Both the position numbers and the translations under genes were made by a program. Positions 32,758 through 41,370 of a stretch of 64,000 nt of DNA are shown here, piece after piece. The notes under the pieces were generated by a model. That model saw only the letters and a program-made list of their open reading frames with translations. It was not told where the DNA came from and made no database searches. This DNA is from Streptomyces sp. NBC_01116 (lineage in GTDB: Bacteria; Actinomycetota; Actinomycetes; Streptomycetales; Streptomycetaceae): contig NZ_CP108644.1 in NCBI RefSeq assembly GCF_041435495.1, positions 4,077,501-4,141,500 on the forward strand, written 5' to 3'. Position 1 is the stretch's first letter; every line of letters begins with the position of its first letter.

Positions 32758-35700
32758 TCAGTCCTCGCCCTCCAGGTTCCCTTCCGTCTCCAGGTACACC
32801 TGGCGCAGCGCGTCCAGCACCGCCGGGTCGGGCTTGGCCCACATGCCGCGCGACTCGGCCTCCAGGAGGCGCTCCGCGATGCCGTGCAGCGCCCAGGGGT
32901 TGGCTTCCTGGAGGAACTGCCGGTTCTCCGGGTCCAGGACGTACGTCTCGGTGAGCTTGTCGTACATCCAGTCGGCGACGACGCCGGTCGTGGCGTCGTA
33001 CCCGAAGAGGTAGTCGACGGTGGCCGCCAGCTCGAACGCGCCCTTGTAGCCGTGGCGGCGCATCGCCTCGATCCACTTCGGGTTGACGACCCGGGCGCGG
33101 AAGACGCGGGACGTCTCCTCGACGAGCGTTCGCGTGCGGACGGTCTCGGGCCGGGTGGAGTCCCCGATGTACGCCTCCGGGGCCTTGCCCTTGAGCGCGC
33201 GCACGGTGGCCACCATGCCGCCGTGGTACTGGAAGTAGTCGTCGGAGTCCGCGATGTCGTGCTCGCGAGTGTCGGTGTTCTTCGCCGCGACCTCGATGCG
33301 CTTGTAGGCGCTCTCCATCTCCTCGCGGGCCGGGCGGCCGTCCAGCTCGCGGCCGTAGGCGTAGCCGCCCCAGACCGTGTAGACCTCCGCGAGGTCGGCG
33401 TCGGTGCGCCAGTCGCGGGAGTCGATGAGCTGGAGGAGGCCCGCGCCGTAGGTGCCGGGGCGGGAGCCGAAGATGCGGGTGGTGGCCCGGCGTTCGTCGC
33501 CGTGCTCGGCGAGGTCGGCCTGGGTGTGCGCCCGTACGTAGTTCCGCTCGGCGGGCTCGTCCAGCGAGGCGGCCAGCCGCACGGCGTCGTCGAGCAGCCC
33601 GACCGTGTGCGGGAACGCGTCGCGGAAGAAGCCCGAGATGCGCAGCGTCACGTCGATCCGGGGACGGCCCAGCTCCTCGTACGGGATGGGCTCCAGGCCC
33701 GTCACACGGCGCGAGGCGTCGTCCCAGACGGGGCGGATGCCGAGCAGCGCGAAGGCTTCGGCGATGTCGTCGCCGGCCGTGCGCATCGCGCTCGTGCCCC
33801 AGAGGGAGAGGCCGACCGAGGTGGGCCAGTCGCCGTTGTCGGTGCGGTAGCGGGTGAGGAGGGAGTCGGCCAGGGCCTGGCCCGTCTCCCACGCCAGCTT
33901 CGAGGGGACCGCCTTCGGGTCCACCGAGTAGAAGTTGCGGCCCGTGGGCAGCACGTTGACCAGGCCGCGGAGCGGGGAGCCGGAGGGGCCCGCCGGCACG
34001 AAGCCGCCGTTCAACGCGTGTACGGCGTGTGTGAGTTCGTCGGTCGTGGCCGCCATGCGCGGGACGACCTCGGTGGCCGCGAAGGTGAGGATGTCGGCCA
34101 CCGCGTCCGGCAGACCCGCGGCGACCCCGGCGACGGCGGCCGGGTCCCAGCCGGCGTCGTCCATCGCCTGGACGAGCGCGCGGGCCTGCTCCTCGATCTC
34201 GTCGGCAGCGGTGCGGGTGGCGGCCGACTCGTCGAGCCCGAGCGCCTCGCGCAGCCCCGGCAGCGAGGCCGTGCCGCCCCAGATCTGGCGGGCGCGGAGG
34301 ACGGCGAGGACGAGGTTGACCCGGTCGTTCCCGGCGGGCGGGTTGCCCAGCACATGGAGCCCGTCGCGGATCTGGACGTCCTTGATCTCGCAGAGCCAGC
34401 CGTCGAGATGCATGATGAAGTCGTCGAAGCCCTCGTCCTCCGGCCGGTCCTCCAGGCCGAGGTCGTGGTCGAGCTTCGCGGCCTGGATCAGCGTCCAGAT
34501 CTGCGCGCGGATCGCGGGCAGCTTCGCCGGGTCCATCGCGGCGATCTGGGCGTGCTCGTCGAGCAGTTGCTCCAGCCGGGCGATGTCGCCGTAGCTGTCG
34601 GCGCGGGCCATCGGCGGCACCAGGTGGTCGATCAGCGTGGCGTGGACGCGCCGCTTGGCCTGCGTGCCCTCGCCCGGGTCGTTGACCAGGAACGGGTAGA
34701 CCAGCGGGAGATCGCCGAGGGCGGCGTCGGGGCCGCAGGCGGCGGAGAGGCCCGCGTTCTTGCCGGGCAGCCACTCCAGGTTCCCGTGCTTGCCCAGGTG
34801 GATCATGGCGTCGGCGCCGAAGCCGTTGTCGTCGGCGCGGGCGGCGATCCAGCGGTAGGCGGCCAGGTAGTGGTGCGAGGGCGGCAGATCGGGGTCGTGG
34901 TAGATCGCGATCGGGTTCTCGCCGAAGCCGCGCGGCGGCTGGATGAGGATGAGGAGGTTGCCGCGCCGCAGGGCCGCGAGGACGATGTCGCCCTCCGGGT
35001 TGGCCGACCGGTCGACGAACATCTCGCCGGGTGCCGGGCCCCAGTGCTCCTCCACGGAGGTGCGCAGTTCCTCGGGGAGCGTGGCGAACCAGCGGCGGTA
35101 GTCGGCGGCCGGGATACGGACCGGGTTCTTCGCCAACTGCTCGTCGGTCAGCCACTCCTGGTCGTGGCCGCCCGCCTCGATCAGCGCGTAGATCAGCTCG
35201 TCGCCGTCGCCGGAGACCAGCCCCGGGATGTCGGCCTCGGGGCCGAAGTCGTACCCTTCGGCGCGCAGCCGCCGCAGCAGCGCCACAGCGCTGGCGGGCG
35301 TGTCGAGGCCGACCGCGTTGCCGATCCGGGAGTGCTTGGTCGGGTAGGCGGAGAGCACGAGCGCGATGCGCTTCTCCGCGTTCGGGATGTTCCGCAGCTT
35401 CGCGTGCCGCACGGCGATCCCGGCGACCCGGGCCGCGCGCTCGGCGTCGGCGACGTACGCCGGGAGCCCGTCCTCGTCGATCTCCTTGAAGGAGAAGGGG
35501 ACGGTGATCAGCCGGCCGTCGAACTCCGGCACCGCGATCTGGGTGGCCGCGTCGAGCGGGGAGACGCCCTCGTCGTTCTCCTCCCAGGCGCTGCGCGGGC
35601 TGGTGAGGCAGAGCGCCTGGAGGATCGGTACGTCGAGCCCGGTGAGCGCGCCCGCGTCCCACGACTCGTCGTCGCCGCCGGCCGACGCCTCGGCGGGCTT

Positions 35701-36363
35701 GGTGCCACCCGCCGCGAGGACGGTGGTCACGATGGCGTCGGCGGCGCGGAGCGCGTCGATCAGCTCGGTCTCCGGCGTACGGAGGGAGGCGACGTACAGC
35801 GGGAGCGGCCGGGCTCCGGCGTCCTCCACGGCGGTGCACAGCGCGTCGATGAACGCGGTGTTCCCGCTCATGTGGTGGGCGCGGTAGTAGAGGACGGCGA
35901 CCGTCGGCGCGCCCTCGGCCACCTCACGGGCCTCCCGCTCCAGCGCTCCCCACGCGGGGGCCGGGGCGGGCGGCTCGAAGCCGTGGCCGGTCAGCAGCAC
36001 GGTGTCGGAGAGGAACCGGGCCAGCTGCTCCAGGTTGGCGGGCCCGCCGTGCGCGAGGTAGGCGTGCGCCTCGGCGGCGATGCCGATCGGCACGGTGGAG
36101 GCGGCCATCAACTGGGCGTCGGGGGCCTGCTCACCGGTCAGCACGACGACCGGGCGGCCGGTGACCAGCACCGCGTCCAGCCCCTCCTGCCAGGCCCGTA
36201 CCCCGCCGAGGAGGCGTACGACGACGAGGTCGACGCCGTCCAGGAGGTCCGGCAGCCCGTCGAGGGGGACGCGGGAGGGGTTGGCGTACCGGTAGCTGAC
36301 GGGTCCCTCGGAAGCGCGGGCGCTCAGGAGGTCGGTGTCGGACGTCGACAGGAGCAGGATCAT
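32758..36363 (-). CDS. cobN: Cobaltochelatase subunit CobN
   Basis: 1201 aa, the normal length of CobN, the large subunit of the aerobic CobNST chelatase that inserts cobalt into hydrogenobyrinate a,c-diamide using ATP. Characteristic stretches include YYRAHHMSGNTAFIDALCTA, LSAYPTKHSRIGNAVGLDTP, IQPPRGFGENPIAIYHDPDL, MIHLGKHGNLEWLPGKN, SVGLSLWGTSAMRTAGDDIA, and YKGAFELAATVDYLFGYDAT near the end. The His-rich LGKHGNLEW segment is conserved across CobN/ChlH. ATG 36363 has GAGGAAGG about 11 bases upstream. A B12 riboswitch occupies its leader, so cobN is switched off by adenosylcobalamin. It is divergent from cobG. Confidence 0.97.
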   Translation of the reverse strand: MILLLSTSDTDLLSARASEGPVSYRYANPSRVPLDGLPDLLDGVDLVVVRLLGGVRAWQEGLDAVLVTGRPVVVLTGEQAPDAQLMAASTVPIGIAAEAHAYLAHGGPANLEQLARFLSDTVLLTGHGFEPPAPAPAWGALEREAREVAEGAPTVAVLYYRAHHMSGNTAFIDALCTAVEDAGARPLPLYVASLRTPETELIDALRAADAIVTTVLAAGGTKPAEASAGGDDESWDAGALTGLDVPILQALCLTSPRSAWEENDEGVSPLDAATQIAVPEFDGRLITVPFSFKEIDEDGLPAYVADAERAARVAGIAVRHAKLRNIPNAEKRIALVLSAYPTKHSRIGNAVGLDTPASAVALLRRLRAEGYDFGPEADIPGLVSGDGDELIYALIEAGGHDQEWLTDEQLAKNPVRIPAADYRRWFATLPEELRTSVEEHWGPAPGEMFVDRSANPEGDIVLAALRRGNLLILIQPPRGFGENPIAIYHDPDLPPSHHYLAAYRWIAARADDNGFGADAMIHLGKHGNLEWLPGKNAGLSAACGPDAALGDLPLVYPFLVNDPGEGTQAKRRVHATLIDHLVPPMARADSYGDIARLEQLLDEHAQIAAMDPAKLPAIRAQIWTLIQAAKLDHDLGLEDRPEDEGFDDFIMHLDGWLCEIKDVQIRDGLHVLGNPPAGNDRVNLVLAVLRARQIWGGTASLPGLREALGLDESAATRTAADEIEEQARALVQAMDDAGWDPAAVAGVAAGLPDAVADILTFAATEVVPRMAATTDELTHAVHALNGGFVPAGPSGSPLRGLVNVLPTGRNFYSVDPKAVPSKLAWETGQALADSLLTRYRTDNGDWPTSVGLSLWGTSAMRTAGDDIAEAFALLGIRPVWDDASRRVTGLEPIPYEELGRPRIDVTLRISGFFRDAFPHTVGLLDDAVRLAASLDEPAERNYVRAHTQADLAEHGDERRATTRIFGSRPGTYGAGLLQLIDSRDWRTDADLAEVYTVWGGYAYGRELDGRPAREEMESAYKRIEVAAKNTDTREHDIADSDDYFQYHGGMVATVRALKGKAPEAYIGDSTRPETVRTRTLVEETSRVFRARVVNPKWIEAMRRHGYKGAFELAATVDYLFGYDATTGVVADWMYDKLTETYVLDPENRQFLQEANPWALHGIAERLLEAESRGMWAKPDPAVLDALRQVYLETEGNLEGED

Positions 36364-36464
36364 GCTGCGTCAGGCCTTCCTCGGGGTGTCCACGCCCCGG
36401 GCGGTGTCGGAGGGTCTCCCCACGTCCGGCTCGGGGGCCGGGCGTCGCGTCCGGTCCGGAAACC

Positions 36465-36612
36465 GGGCGCTCGGGGAAGGGAGTTCCTGACTCGCCCGGC
36501 CGGTGGTGGCGGCCGTGCTCACAGTGGCGGGACCGCGCCGGAATCTCACCGGGCTTCCTCCCCTGTCGCCGTCTGGCGATGGCGGCCTGAACGGACCACC
36601 GCCTGCATCCTA
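36465..36612 (-). ncRNA. Cobalamin (B12) riboswitch in the cobN leader
   Basis: On the reverse strand, 36555-36517 carries the B12 box, AGCCCGGTGAGATTCCGGC then GCGGTCCCGCCACTGTGAGC, the most conserved part of the adenosylcobalamin aptamer. GAGTCAGGAACTC (36493-36481) matches the 3' element that closes the core. Upstream GGTGGTCCGTTCAGGCCGCC and the paired CGCCAGACGGCG form the earlier helices. The aptamer ends about 100 bases before the cobN ATG, with G/C-rich inverted segments between that could act as the expression platform. The boundaries are approximate. Confidence 0.95.
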
Positions 36613-36730
36613 AGCGGCGGAGGGCGACGGGGGCAGGGGGCGGGGGTGCGGTGATGATCACGGGGCCGGAGCGCGACGGCTCACCCTCACCCCGCTGACC
36701 AGCGGGCCTGCCCGGTCCGCGTCCCGGGGG

Positions 36731-36800
36731 CCTGCCCTGTCCCCTGTCCCGAGGTCCTGCCCTGCCCTGTCCCGAGGGCCTGGCTCCGTCCCTGCCCCGA
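36731..36800. repeat. Imperfect short repeats between cobN leader and cobG
   Basis: CCTGCCCTGTCCC-GAGG-type units recur at 36731-36754, 36762-36780 and, more diverged, at 36795-36815. They lie in the ~300-base divergent gap upstream of cobG. No riboswitch motif is visible on the cobG side. Confidence 0.55.
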
Positions 36801-36917
36801 GGGCCGGCTCCACCGTGTCCGTGTCCGCAGGCCGGCAACCCGTGCCCCGGAGGCCGGCCCCGCCCGCTGTCCCGCAGGTCACAGGAGCGAGCCCACCGAC
36901 GGGACCGGCCCGGTCGG

Positions 36918-36933
36918 TATGCTCGCCGCCATG
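36918..36933 (+). promoter_or_regulatory. -10-like box for a leaderless cobG start
   Basis: TATGCT (36918-36923, TANNNT) is followed after seven bases by ATG 36931, with no Shine-Dalgarno sequence. This favours 36931 over the in-frame ATG at 36919, which overlaps the box. Confidence 0.4.
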
Positions 36934-38289
36934 CCCGATTCCGCCCCCTCGCCCCTTTCCGTGGGCGGCACATCCCCCCGCGACGGCGGCGACGCCTGCC
37001 CGGGGACACTGCGGCTGCACCGGGCCGACGACGGTGCGCTGGCCCGGGTACGCGTCCCCGGCGGGGTGCTGAGCCCGGACCGGGCGGACGCGCTGCTCAC
37101 GGCGGCCGGCCGCTTCGGGGACGGTGAGCTGCATCTCACCTCGCGGGGCAACGTCCAGCTGCGCGGCCTCGACGCGGAGTGCGGCGGCGGTCCGGCCGAA
37201 CTGCTCGGCGCCGCCGGGCTGCTGCCGTCGGCCGCGCACGAACGGGCCCGCAACATCGTGGCCTCGCCGCTCGCCGGACTCGACGGATCGCCCTCGGTCG
37301 GCGGCTGGCTGTCCGAGCTGGACGGCCTGGTGTGCGGGTCGCCCGCCGCCGCCGCGCTCTCCGGCCGTTTCCTCTTCGCCCTGGACTCCGGCCGCGGCGA
37401 CGTGGACGCGCTGGGCGCGGACGTGACGCTGATCGTGGAGGACGACGACTGCCTCCTGCGGGTCGGGGCCGCCGACGAGGTGTTCCGGCTGCCGTCGGCG
37501 GACGGGCCGCGCGCCGCGCTCCTGGCCGCCGAGGCGTTCCTCCGCGCCGCCCGGGACTCCGGCGCGTGGCGCGTGAAGGACCTGCCCGAGGACGTACGCG
37601 CCGCGCTGGTCCGCACCGTCGGGGCGACGGCGGGCCCGACGGCCCACCGCCCCCGTCCGCGTACGGCGAGGGGCCCGGCCCCGGGCCCGGTCACCGCACC
37701 GGGCACCAGCACGCCCACGACAGCGACAGCGACCACGTCCCCGGCAGCGGCAGCAGCACCAGTGACCGCGACCGTGACCGCGATCAGCGTCGGTGTGCCG
37801 CTGGGCCGGCTCGCCCCCGCCCAGTGGCGGCTGCTCACCGGGACGGCCCGGCGGTACGGGAACGAGCTGCGGCTCACCCCGTGGCGCGGGATCATCGTCC
37901 CCGGCCCCTTCGGCCAGTCCGGCTCCTCCGGGCGGTCCGGGCCCGCGGCCGAGGCGCTGGACACGCTGGCGGCGGCCGGGCTGATCACCGGCCCGGTCTC
38001 CCCGTGGACCGGCGTCGGAGCCTGCATCGGCCACCCCGGCTGCGCGAAGTCGCTGTCCGACGTCCGGGCCGAAGCGGGGGCCGCTGTCGGGCCGGTCGGG
38101 CGGCTCCCTGTGTACTGGTCCGGGTGCGAACGCCGCTGCGGCCACCCCCACGGGGAGTGGATCGACGTGGTCGTCACGCCCGACGGACACCGGATCTCGC
38201 ACGTGCGGGGCGAACACCGTGCCCCCCGGGCGGCGGTCCGGAACGACCCGGCGGCACTCGCCGCGGCGGTGGCCGCGGCCCGCGCCTGA
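36931..38289 (+). CDS. cobG: Precorrin-3B synthase CobG
   Basis: 452 aa, related to sulfite/nitrite reductases. Two ferredoxin-like/siroheme-type halves are visible: GTLRLHRADDGALARVRVPG and GELHLTSRGNVQLRGL in the first; VPLGRLAPAQWRLLTG and ELRLTPWRGIIVP in the second. The cluster ligands are ACIGHPGCAKS (C365, C371) and SGCERRCGHPHG (C399, C403). CobG uses O2 and a [4Fe-4S] centre to convert precorrin-3A to precorrin-3B, the hallmark of the aerobic B12 route. A linker of Thr/Ala/Pro (about 235-270) separates the halves and is longer than usual. First gene of cobG-cobH-cobIJ. The start is chosen from the leaderless-type promoter spacing. Confidence 0.92.
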   Translation: MPDSAPSPLSVGGTSPRDGGDACPGTLRLHRADDGALARVRVPGGVLSPDRADALLTAAGRFGDGELHLTSRGNVQLRGLDAECGGGPAELLGAAGLLPSAAHERARNIVASPLAGLDGSPSVGGWLSELDGLVCGSPAAAALSGRFLFALDSGRGDVDALGADVTLIVEDDDCLLRVGAADEVFRLPSADGPRAALLAAEAFLRAARDSGAWRVKDLPEDVRAALVRTVGATAGPTAHRPRPRTARGPAPGPVTAPGTSTPTTATATTSPAAAAAPVTATVTAISVGVPLGRLAPAQWRLLTGTARRYGNELRLTPWRGIIVPGPFGQSGSSGRSGPAAEALDTLAAAGLITGPVSPWTGVGACIGHPGCAKSLSDVRAEAGAAVGPVGRLPVYWSGCERRCGHPHGEWIDVVVTPDGHRISHVRGEHRAPRAAVRNDPAALAAAVAAARA

Positions 38290-38344
38290 GCACACTTCCC
38301 CCTCCCCCATACCGGCTACACCGGCAGAAGAAAGCGACAGCACT

Positions 38345-38971
38345 GTGCACCAGTACGAGAAGGACGGACCGGCGATCTACCGCCAGTCCTTCGCCACCAT
38401 CCGCGCGGAGGCGGATCTGGCCGGGCTGCCCGCCGACGTGAGCCAGGTCGCCGTCCGGATGATCCACGCCTGCGGCATGGTCGACCTCGTATCGGACCTC
38501 GCCTTCTCGCCGAACGCCGTGGCCGACGCCCGCGCGGCCCTGCGGTCCGGTGCGCCGATCCTCTGCGACGTGGCGATGGTGGCCAGCGGGGTCACCCGCA
38601 AGCGGCTGCCCGCCGACAACGACGTGGTGTGCACGCTGTCCGACCCGTCCGTGCCGGAGCTGGCCGCGAAGATGGGGACCACGCGCAGCGCGGCGGCCCT
38701 GGAGCTGTGGCGGGACCGGATGGAGGGGGCGGTGGTCGCGGTCGGCAACGCCCCGACCGCCCTGTTCCGGCTGCTGGAGATGATCGAGGAGGGCGCCCCG
38801 CGCCCGGCCGCCGTCATCGGCGTCCCGGTCGGCTTCGTCGGCGCGATGGAGTCCAAGGAGGCCCTGGCCGCGCACCCGTCGGGCCTGGAGCACCTGATCG
38901 TCCGGGGCCGGCGCGGCGGCAGCGCGATAGCGGCGGCGGCGCTCAACGCCATCGCGAGCGAGGAAGAGTAG
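38345..38971 (+). CDS. cobH: Precorrin-8X methylmutase CobH
   Basis: 208 aa from GTG 38345 (HQYEKDGPAIYRQSFATIRA). H41 in VAVRMIHACGMVD is the catalytic His that moves the C-11 methyl group to C-12, giving hydrogenobyrinate. LRSGAPILCDVAMVASGVTR, IGVPVGFVGAMESKEAL and LIVRGRRGGSAIAAAALNAI are the conserved substrate-binding and C-terminal motifs. It lies 55 bases after cobG, and its stop shares one base with the cobIJ start. Confidence 0.95.
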   Translation: MHQYEKDGPAIYRQSFATIRAEADLAGLPADVSQVAVRMIHACGMVDLVSDLAFSPNAVADARAALRSGAPILCDVAMVASGVTRKRLPADNDVVCTLSDPSVPELAAKMGTTRSAAALELWRDRMEGAVVAVGNAPTALFRLLEMIEEGAPRPAAVIGVPVGFVGAMESKEALAAHPSGLEHLIVRGRRGGSAIAAAALNAIASEEE

Positions 38972-40524
38972 TGACCACTCCAGTGAACGGGATCAAGAGC
39001 GGGATCACGCGTGGCGGCGGCACCGGCGCCGGCAGGCTCTACGGTGTCGGGCTCGGCCCCGGCGACCCGGACCTGATGACGCTGCGGGCCGTCCAGGCCA
39101 TCGGCGAGGCCGACGTCGTCGCCTACCACAGCGCCCGGCACGGCCGCTCGATCGCCCGGTCCATCGCGGCGGCGCACCTGCGGCCCGACCACATCGAGGA
39201 GGCCCTGGTCTACCCCGTCACGACGGAGACCACGGACCACCCGGGCGGTTACCGGGGCGCGCTGGAGGAGTTCTACGAGAAGGCCGCGGCCCGTCTCGCG
39301 GCGCATCTGGACGCGGGCCTGACGGTCGCGGTGCTCGCCGAGGGCGACCCGATGTTCTACGGCTCGTACATGCACATGCACAAGCGCCTGGCCGACCGCT
39401 ACACCACCGAGGTCATCCCGGGCGTGACGTCCGTCAGCGCGGCGGCGGCCCGCCTCGGCACCCCGCTGGTCGAGGGCGAGGAGATCCTGACGATCCTCCC
39501 CGGCACCCTCCCGGAGGAGGAGCTGACGGCCCGTCTCGCCGCCACGGACACGGCGGTGGTGATGAAGCTGGGGCGGACGTTCCCGGCGGTGCGCGGGGCG
39601 TTCGAGGCGTCGGGGCGGCTCGCGGAGGCGCGGTACGTGGAGCGGGCGACGATGGCCGGGGAGCGCACGGGCGACCTGGCGGACATCGACCCGGCGTCCG
39701 TCCCGTACTTCTCGGTCGCGGTGCTGCCGAGCCGGGTCGACGCGCCGCGCCCCTCCGGAAGGGCCGACGGCGAGGTCGTGGTCGTGGGCACCGGCCCGGC
39801 GGGCCCGCTGTGGCTGACGCCGGAGACCCGCGGAGCCCTCGCCTCGGCCGACGCCGTGGTCGGCTACACGACCTATCTGGACCGGGTGCCGGTCCGTCCG
39901 GGCCAGGCGCGGCACGGCTCGGACAACAAGGTGGAGTCGGAGCGCGCCGAGTTCGCGCTGGACCTGGCGCGGCGGGGTCACCGGGTCGCGGTGGTCTCGG
40001 GCGGTGACCCCGGGGTCTTCGCGATGGCGACGGCGGTCCTGGAGGTGGCCTCGCAGGACGCGTACGCGGACATCCCCGTACGGGTCCTCCCCGGCGTCAC
40101 CGCGGCCAACGCGGCGGCGGCCCGCGCGGGTGCGCCGCTGGGCCACGACTACGCCACGATCTCCCTCTCGGACCGGCTCAAGCCGTGGGAGGTCATCGCG
40201 GAGCGCCTGCGCGCGGCGGCCTCGGCGGACCTGGTGCTGGCCCTGTACAACCCGGGCTCCCGGTCCCGTACGTGGCAGGTCGGCAAGGCCCGCGACCTGC
40301 TCCTGGAGCACCGGTCGCCGGACACCCCGGTGGTGCTGGCGCGCGATGTGGGCGGCCCGGCGGAGAGCGTGCGGACGGTGCGGCTGGCCGACGTCGACCC
40401 GGCGGAGGTGGACATGCGGACGCTGCTGATCGTGGGCTCGTCGCAGACCCGGTGGGTGGAGCGGGGCGGTTCCGGCGCCGGCCGGTCCGTCGTGTGGACG
40501 CCGCGCCGCTACCCGGAGGCGTAG
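38971..40524 (+). CDS. cobIJ: Fused precorrin-2 C20-methyltransferase / precorrin-3B C17-methyltransferase CobIJ
   Basis: 517 aa joining two SAM-dependent tetrapyrrole methylases. The CobI half (about 12-260) has LYGVGLGPGDPDLMTLRAVQ, LAEGDPMFYGSYMHM and VIPGVTSVSAAAARLGTPL. The CobJ half (about 268-517) has VVVVGTGPAGPLWLTPE, VSGGDPGVFAMATAVLE, VLPGVTAANAAAARAGAPLG and LALYNPGSRSRTWQV. These methylate C20 of precorrin-2 and C17 of precorrin-3B, on either side of the CobG step, and the fusion is common in actinobacteria. GTG 38971 overlaps the cobH TAG, with GAGGAAGAG upstream. The TAG stop (40522-40524) is the first three bases of an inverted-repeat element. Confidence 0.95.
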   Translation: MTTPVNGIKSGITRGGGTGAGRLYGVGLGPGDPDLMTLRAVQAIGEADVVAYHSARHGRSIARSIAAAHLRPDHIEEALVYPVTTETTDHPGGYRGALEEFYEKAAARLAAHLDAGLTVAVLAEGDPMFYGSYMHMHKRLADRYTTEVIPGVTSVSAAAARLGTPLVEGEEILTILPGTLPEEELTARLAATDTAVVMKLGRTFPAVRGAFEASGRLAEARYVERATMAGERTGDLADIDPASVPYFSVAVLPSRVDAPRPSGRADGEVVVVGTGPAGPLWLTPETRGALASADAVVGYTTYLDRVPVRPGQARHGSDNKVESERAEFALDLARRGHRVAVVSGGDPGVFAMATAVLEVASQDAYADIPVRVLPGVTAANAAAARAGAPLGHDYATISLSDRLKPWEVIAERLRAAASADLVLALYNPGSRSRTWQVGKARDLLLEHRSPDTPVVLARDVGGPAESVRTVRLADVDPAEVDMRTLLIVGSSQTRWVERGGSGAGRSVVWTPRRYPEA

Positions 40525-40595
40525 GGCGTGTTTCGAAAGTCCCGCCTGCTCGGCGACCCTCCGGGCGGACGGCGCTGCTTTCGAAACACACCCTA
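40522..40595. mobile_element. MITE-like inverted-repeat element forming the cobIJ/cobK border
   Basis: Left arm 40522-40539 (TAGGGCGTGTTTCGAAAG) pairs with right arm 40578-40595 over 18 bp with one mismatch (C40527/A40590). The 38-base centre holds a smaller inverted CCCGCC/GGGCGG. The two arm tips are exactly the TAG stop codons of the convergent genes cobIJ (+) and cobK (-). GTGTTTCGAAAG-ended repeats occur elsewhere in Streptomyces genomes as I recall, which suggests a non-autonomous element or scattered repeat. The hairpin should also work as a two-way terminator. Confidence 0.75.
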
Positions 40596-41354
40596 GAGCC
40601 GGCGTACCCACCGAGCGGCCTCATCGGGCGTACGGGCCACCGGCACCCCTTCCGGTACCGGTGGCCGCCGGACCACGACGACGGGAATCCCGGCCTCGCG
40701 GGCGGCGGTGAGCTTGGGGGCGGTGGCGTCCCCACCGCTGTCCTTGGTGACGAGCACATCGATCCGATGGCGGCGGATGAGCTCGCGCTCCCCGGGGAGA
40801 TCGAACGGCCCCCGGTCGAGCAGCACCTCCATCCGGGCCGGACAGGGCGGCTCCGGCGCGTCTACGGACCGCACGAGGAACCACAACGCGTCGAGTCCCG
40901 CACCGGCGAAGGCGGCGAGCCCCATCCGCCCGGTGGTGAGGAAGACCCGCTCACCCAGCGCGGGCAGCAGTCCGGCGGCCTCGGCGAGCGTTCCGGCGGT
41001 GTGCCAGCGGTCGCCGTCGAGGGCGACCCAGCCGGGCCGGCGGAGGGCGAGGAGGGGAACATGGGCCTGTGCGGCGGCCTCGGCCGCGTTCCGGCTCATG
41101 GTCGCGGCGAAGGGGTGGGTGGCATCGACGACGGCGTCCACACCGTGCTCGCGGACCCAGGCGGCGAGCCCCTCGGCCCCTCCGAACCCGCCGACGCGCA
41201 CGTCACCCGGCGGCAGCTTCGGCGAGGCGACGCGCCCGGCGAGCGAGGTGGTGACCCGGACCCCCGGGTGATGGGCGACCAGGTGCTCGGCCAGCCGCCG
41301 CGCCTCGGTCGTACCCCCCAGAACGAGAACATGCACGGGCAGAACAGGCAGCAT
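40593..41354 (-). CDS. cobK: Precorrin-6A reductase CobK
   Basis: 253 aa from ATG 41354; an in-frame ATG at 41372 (MRESVPMLPVL) overlaps the cbiD start and is less likely. HVLVLGGTTEARRLAEHLVA is the NADPH-binding start, VDAVVDATHPFAATMSRNAA is the family signature, and LVTKDSGGDATAPKLTAARE lies near the C-terminus. CobK reduces precorrin-6A to precorrin-6B with NADPH. It is divergent from cbiD with almost no space between, so the two promoters must overlap. It converges on cobIJ, and its TAG stop (40593-40595) lies in the inverted-repeat element. Confidence 0.93.
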   Translation of the reverse strand: MLPVLPVHVLVLGGTTEARRLAEHLVAHHPGVRVTTSLAGRVASPKLPPGDVRVGGFGGAEGLAAWVREHGVDAVVDATHPFAATMSRNAAEAAAQAHVPLLALRRPGWVALDGDRWHTAGTLAEAAGLLPALGERVFLTTGRMGLAAFAGAGLDALWFLVRSVDAPEPPCPARMEVLLDRGPFDLPGERELIRRHRIDVLVTKDSGGDATAPKLTAAREAGIPVVVVRRPPVPEGVPVARTPDEAARWVRRL

Positions 41355-41370
41355 CGGAACGGACTCTCTC

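Noticed and set aside
32263..36654. 1463-codon forward open frame over cobN
   Set aside because: It is antisense to cobN, a certain gene; long open shadows are normal at this G+C content.
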